26,955 nucleotides of DNA from Fibrobacterota bacterium. GTDB taxonomy: Bacteria; Fibrobacterota; Chitinivibrionia; Chitinivibrionales; Chitinispirillaceae. The translations under genes were made by a program, and so were the position numbers. The notes beneath the pieces are model-generated. The model saw only the letters and a program-made list of their open reading frames with translations, searched no databases and was not told the origin of the DNA. How positions within the stretch are numbered: position 1 is the first letter of the stretch; each line of letters begins with the position of its first letter. Where the stretch lies: positions 1-26,955 of the forward strand of contig JAEZKP010000108.1 in the NCBI GenBank assembly GCA_023436145.1, given 5' to 3'. This document shows, piece after piece, positions 26,536-26,955 of the stretch.

Positions 26536-26845
26536 GCTGGAGGTAAAGTTTTCTCTAATAGTGCGATTTATATTTTCGATTATAGTTATTTTGGGAACTT
26601 ATTCAATTATTATGGATTTTATTTCATATGAAAGTTTTAAGGATTTTTATCATAATGATGGTATCAAATGGACCTTTGCTCTTTGCGTGATTTGGCCAGT
26701 GTTGATTGTTATCTATAATTATGGAGTGTTAATTGATAAAAATGGTATCCAACGTTTATTAATTAGAGCAAAACAAGGTGTTAATCTTGAAGAGTTTTCA
26801 TTCTTTGTTGATAGACAATACTATTTCACAGTAGTGTCCGGTTAA
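26516..26845 (+). CDS. Small two-helix inner-membrane protein, possible orphan immunity protein
   Basis: A 109-residue protein with a short lysine-rich cytoplasmic start (MMKKKDELEVK). It has two predicted membrane helices at about 12-34 (FSLIVRFIFSIIVILGTYSI) and 51-72 (WTFALCVIWPVLIVIY), and a ~37-residue soluble tail. Small membrane proteins of this form often guard against pore-forming or membrane-acting RHS/polymorphic toxins, which fits its place behind a toxin-tip-like remnant. No family is recognised, and the ribosome site is weak. The gene is complete, ending in TTCACAGTAGTGTCCGGTTAA-like codons at 26845. Immunity function is inference from context only. Confidence 0.5.
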   Translation: MMKKKDELEVKFSLIVRFIFSIIVILGTYSIIMDFISYESFKDFYHNDGIKWTFALCVIWPVLIVIYNYGVLIDKNGIQRLLIRAKQGVNLEEFSFFVDRQYYFTVVSG

Positions 26846-26875
26846 TTTAACAAAGGATTACTGCAAAAAAACAGC

Positions 26876-26930
26876 TTGGAATTTGGATTTTCAGACCAGA
26901 AAGCACCAAATCACAAATCTTAAATTCCAA
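26876..26930. repeat. Inverted repeat in the right-edge intergenic DNA
   Basis: Nine-base perfect arms TTGGAATTT (26876-26884) and AAATTCCAA (26922-26930) are 37 bases apart. They sit in sequence rich in CAAAT/CCAAA words that continues to the window end (ACCCAAATTACAATACCCAA). It resembles the low-complexity CAAATTCCAAA-type tracts found between genes in some genomes. There is no T-run to suggest a terminator. Confidence 0.4.
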
Positions 26931-26955
26931 ACAAAACCCAAATTACAATACCCAA

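Overview
The window appears to come from a Gram-negative bacterium. One small gene has a clear signal peptide, and a nearby remnant looks like the end of an outer-membrane protein. Coding base composition is moderate, with several clearly AT-richer islands. The lineage cannot be fixed from this stretch. The FCB group (for example Fibrobacterota or Chitinispirillia relatives) is only a weak guess, based on the feel of the degraded outer-membrane-type remnant. No rRNA, tRNA, CRISPR array or transposase is visible.

Region 1 (1-2.3 kb): a complete comM/yifB-type AAA+ ATPase gene, then about 600 bases with no convincing gene.

Region 2 (2.3-4.7 kb): a compact type II restriction-modification cassette closely matching the BamHI system in layout. 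A BamHI-like endonuclease and a small controller (C) protein lie on the minus strand with a 1-base overlap. They are divergent from a beta-order DNA methyltransferase. A perfect 10-bp palindrome sits in the divergent promoter region where a C-protein operator would act. The endonuclease keeps the BamHI catalytic and base-contacting residues, so GGATCC is the predicted target. A frameshifted small gene lies at its left edge and a decayed outer-membrane-type gene end at its right.

Region 3 (4.8-6.6 kb): the decayed fragment, a small secreted protein on the minus strand, and almost 1 kb of AT-rich leader with a possible promoter.

Region 4 (6.6-26.05 kb): a Tc (toxin complex) locus, all on the plus strand. 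It encodes a giant 3522-residue TcA pore/receptor subunit with four extra N-terminal beta repeats and a PA14-like insert. Next come a GT1-type glycosyltransferase and a 2438-residue fused TcB-TcC cocoon. The cocoon ends in an AT-rich, swapped-in C-terminal toxin domain. Six bases after the toxin stop is a 79-residue gene in the position of an immunity protein. That is unexpected for a Tc toxin aimed only at eukaryotic cells.

Region 5 (26.05-26.95 kb): what looks like a small graveyard of toxin/immunity modules. It holds a doubly frameshifted small gene, a 41-residue toxin-tip-like remnant, and a two-helix membrane protein whose start overlaps that remnant's stop. An inverted repeat lies near the right edge.

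Working model: TcA forms the injection channel, the TcB-TcC shell carries the autocleaved C-terminal domain, the next gene protects the producer, and the glycosyltransferase is an unexplained accessory. All functional statements are from reading translated sequence; no searches or structure predictions were run.
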